Assembly (NCBI GenBank): GCA_905193085.1
Contig: CAJJNI010000001.1
Coordinates: 1-45,492, forward strand
Direction of reading: 5' to 3'
Source of the DNA: an uncultured Lachnospiraceae bacterium
GTDB taxonomy: Bacteria; Bacillota; Clostridia; Lachnospirales; Lachnospiraceae
Length of the DNA stretch: 45,492 nt
Part shown: positions 43,283 to 45,492 of the stretch, in pieces
How the letters are laid out: the number at the start of each line of letters is the position of its first letter
Numbering within the stretch: the first letter of the stretch is position 1
Made by a program: the position numbers and the translations under genes
Notes under the pieces: model-generated
Database searches by the model: none
Told to the model about the DNA's origin: nothing
Seen by the model: only the letters and a program-made list of their open reading frames with translations

Positions 43283-45409
43283 TTATAATGAAATAATTCC
43301 TAAGGCTGCTTTTAATATAAGCTGTACATCTGATAAGTCAATTTTGCCATTGCCATCAATATCTGCTGCATCAATCTGCTGCTCTGTTGGTTCTACAATC
43401 ATCAAAGCACATTTCAAAGATAACTGTGCATCAGATAAATCAGTTTTTCCATCAAAGTTAATGTCACCTTTAACAGAAGGTGTTGGAGTATCAGTAATTG
43501 TTGGTGTAACCGTAGCCACTGGAGTATTAGTAGGAGTAACAGTCGGAGTGTCAGTAATTTCTGGAGTATTAGCAGGAGCCGAAGTCGGAGTCGGAGTGGT
43601 GGAAATTACAGGACTCGGACTGGCTGTTAATATCGGAGAAATTGTAGCCGCCGGTGTTTTGGCAGGTGGCATAGTCGGTGTCGCTGTAGCGGCAGCCGTA
43701 GCAGTCGGGGCAGCTGTAGCAGTTGGAGCAGCTGTGGCAGTCGGAGCAACTGTAGCGGTTGGAGCAGCCGATGGAGCAGCTGTAGCAGTCGGAGCAGCCG
43801 ATGGAGCAACTGTAGCGGTTGGAGCAGCCGATGGAGCAACTGTAGCAGTCGGGGCAGCTGTAGCAGTTGGAGCAGCCGATGGAGCAACTGTGGCCGATGG
43901 AGCAGCTGTAGCAGTCGGAGCAACTGTGGCCGATGGAGCAGCCGATGGGGTAACTGTAGCAGTTGGAGCAGCCGACGGAGCAGATGTAACTGTAGCGGTA
44001 GGAGCAGCTGTAGCAGTCGGAGTAGCTGTAGCAGTTGGAGTTGCCGATGGAGCAACTGTAGCCGCTGGCAGTGTGTAAGTGTATTTTGTTCCCTGACCGC
44101 TTGGTGATGAGCTTAAATTATATGTAAGTATATTGTCATTTATTCTTAAACCGTAAATGTTAAGTGACAAGCTGGCATTACAGATTGTTTTGACTTCAGC
44201 TGAAGCCGGTTCATATGAGTAAATTGTTGATGTGTTATTAAAATATAATTTTCCGTCATATACATCAAGTCCGCTGCCGCATATAGCATAGTAAGATGAA
44301 CTGTTGTCTGCATACCATTTTCCTGTATTATAAATGGTTGAAATTGAGTTGCCATCAATAGTTGATGAATAAATGTATGATGTTGAATCGTTGCTGTCGA
44401 AAGCTCCATAGTACCATTGGCCATTAATATAATTAAATGGAGTTGTAATACCCTTAGTGAGCCAGTAATAGTTGTCGTATGTAGTATCAGTACATGTATA
44501 AAGACTGGTCCAGTCGTGATGTGTGTTTGATGACGAACTGCTTGCGGCAGAAATCTGGGAATCACTTAATAACATATAATTGTGGTAAGCGAGAGAAAAA
44601 CGGTCGCTTACAGGGTCATCCCATGTTATGTCAACATGATACCATTTGCCATTTATTTTAACAACATTCCAAATGTGGTTCATGCTGTCACTCTGTGCGA
44701 CAGAAACATCAATACCCAGCTGTTCCATTAGTGCGCAGAAAAGAAGGGTATAAGACTGGCATACACCCGTTTTCTGTTTAAGAAAATTGTAAACATCATG
44801 TATTACATATGTAGTATCATATTCGAAATTCTGGGCAATATAATCGTGTATGTAGACAACTTTTTCTAAATCTGACCATGAACTGTCCACAGAATCAATA
44901 ATTGCCTGAATTTCTGAATTATAAAAATCACGCTGTGAAGTCAGAGTTGAGCCACTGCTTGAATAGTTTGGCATCAATGTTCCGATATATGTTGTACCGT
45001 TTGAGCTTACAGGGGAATAGCTGTAAGAGTATGCTACATAAAAAAGTTCAGGTGATGTGTTAATGATGTTTGTTAATATTTCCTTAAGCTCAGATGCTGA
45101 GATTTTGTAAGCTGAAATATCTATTTTGTCCTGAACATTGTATAATCCTGAATAAACAGCTTCTTCCACGGTGGAACTTGAAGATGCTAAATTTCCTTTT
45201 ATGGAATTAACCGGAGTTAAATGTTTGTATGAATTTCCGTAGTCTTCTGTTAATACAGGAAAATCTCCATAACTGTACAATTCAAGTGAATCAGAATATG
45301 TAGATGCCATGTTATTCTGTGCATATTGAGTGCCGGAAAACAGACTGCCGGCAAGAGTAATTGATAAAATAGAGCTTAAAACAAGATTTTTAATTTTAAT
45401 TGTAATCAA
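43283..45409 (-). CDS. Secreted transglutaminase-like protein with repeat linker and dockerin
   Basis: This 708-residue paralogue of the next gene has a signal peptide (about 1-30) and a transglutaminase-like domain with Cys217 (GVCQSYT), His245 (NHIWNVV) and Asp260 (DITWDDP). A strand-rich region is followed by a 200-residue Ala/Pro/Thr linker (about 449-647) and a type I dockerin (about 648-708; GDINFDGKTDLSD, ADIDGNGKIDLSD). TTG at 45409 is taken as the start, after AAGAAAGGA; spacing is tight, so an ATT just downstream is possible. The first gene of the operon. The gap from 45410 to the window end shows no convincing promoter. Confidence 0.85.
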   Translation of the reverse strand: MITIKIKNLVLSSILSITLAGSLFSGTQYAQNNMASTYSDSLELYSYGDFPVLTEDYGNSYKHLTPVNSIKGNLASSSSTVEEAVYSGLYNVQDKIDISAYKISASELKEILTNIINTSPELFYVAYSYSYSPVSSNGTTYIGTLMPNYSSSGSTLTSQRDFYNSEIQAIIDSVDSSWSDLEKVVYIHDYIAQNFEYDTTYVIHDVYNFLKQKTGVCQSYTLLFCALMEQLGIDVSVAQSDSMNHIWNVVKINGKWYHVDITWDDPVSDRFSLAYHNYMLLSDSQISAASSSSSNTHHDWTSLYTCTDTTYDNYYWLTKGITTPFNYINGQWYYGAFDSNDSTSYIYSSTIDGNSISTIYNTGKWYADNSSSYYAICGSGLDVYDGKLYFNNTSTIYSYEPASAEVKTICNASLSLNIYGLRINDNILTYNLSSSPSGQGTKYTYTLPAATVAPSATPTATATPTATAAPTATVTSAPSAAPTATVTPSAAPSATVAPTATAAPSATVAPSAAPTATAAPTATVAPSAAPTATVAPSAAPTATAAPSAAPTATVAPTATAAPTATAAPTATAAATATPTMPPAKTPAATISPILTASPSPVISTTPTPTSAPANTPEITDTPTVTPTNTPVATVTPTITDTPTPSVKGDINFDGKTDLSDAQLSLKCALMIVEPTEQQIDAADIDGNGKIDLSDVQLILKAALGIISL
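43469..44065 (-). repeat. Repetitive Ala/Pro/Thr linker coding sequence
   Basis: About 600 bp of imperfect short repeats encode APTATV- and APSAAP-type units. Several longer blocks recur almost exactly, and the stretch is more G+C-rich than the rest of the gene. It could expand or contract by slippage. The protein linker is probably glycosylated or simply extended. Confidence 0.9.
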
Positions 45410-45492
45410 TCCTTTCTTAAGTTGAATTTATATATTATTTGCTGCTGTTTTGCATTAATTTTTCTTATATTTATTCGTAAAACTTCTTAATT

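Noticed and set aside
43344..44078. A 244-residue plus-strand frame rich in Val/Gly/Ala
   Set aside because: It is the antisense of the Ala/Pro/Thr linker repeats of the transglutaminase-like gene and has no ribosome site.
41732..45409. Complete cellulosome cluster
   Set aside because: Dockerins are present but no cohesin scaffold or glycoside hydrolase is seen, so only single dockerin proteins can be claimed.

Overview
The window looks like chromosomal DNA of a low-GC, anaerobic, Gram-positive Clostridia member, most likely a Lachnospiraceae (Lachnospira/Roseburia/Eubacterium-like). This rests on A+T-rich DNA with strong AGGAGG-type ribosome sites, two pyruvate:ferredoxin oxidoreductase systems, sporulation-type genes (BofA-like, SpoVT with a sigma-G-like promoter), a clostridial Tad pilus operon and three secreted dockerin proteins. 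No rRNA, tRNA, CRISPR array, phage or transposase gene was seen. The genus is inference.

Region 1 (1-14950) is bounded by two copies of a hairpin-rich repeated element: the window opens inside the 3' end of one copy (1-56) and a complete copy sits at 14777-14950, with 54 of 54 shared bases identical. Between them are a BofA-like gene, an 11-gene Tad/Flp pilus operon behind a good sigma-A promoter (prepilin peptidase, TadZ-like, TadA/CpaF ATPase, TadB, TadC with an inserted Ig-like domain, Flp pilin, DUF5702/TadG-like, a TadE-like protein with two zinc-knuckle repeats, a second prepilin peptidase, a second TadE-like gene that seems frameshifted at its start, and an FHA protein), and a 1377-residue secreted dockerin protein.

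Region 2 (15030-22043) holds a GT8 glycosyltransferase converging on a minus-strand group: a nucleoside-type BMP lipoprotein and a Cache-type chemoreceptor in one operon, followed by porGDAB, whose own promoter overlaps the chemoreceptor stop codon. Region 3 (22171-29264, plus strand) holds a two-TM potassium channel, a secreted 5'-nucleotidase, the single-chain NifJ pyruvate oxidoreductase and a cyclophilin lipoprotein. The 5'-nucleotidase lies across a divergent intergenic region from the BMP/chemoreceptor pair, which suggests a nucleotide-breakdown and nucleoside-sensing neighbourhood.

Region 4 (29363-39109) has a zinc-ribbon membrane protein, a three-gene ABC-2 exporter, spoVT, glycerol dehydrogenase and a CtpE-like P-type ATPase. 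Region 5 (39326-45409, minus strand) is a compact three-gene unit: two paralogous secreted transglutaminase-like dockerin proteins followed 18 bp later by a membrane GGDEF-EAL protein. This pairing of c-di-GMP turnover with secreted transglutaminase-fold enzymes recalls LapD/LapG only in outline and is the most interesting gene combination in the window.

A recurring oddity is that several genes have a strong ribosome site but no ATG/GTG/TTG at the right distance (602, 8271, 8706, 22712). Either ATT/ATA starts are used, or short simple-sequence tracts at the starts have shifted.
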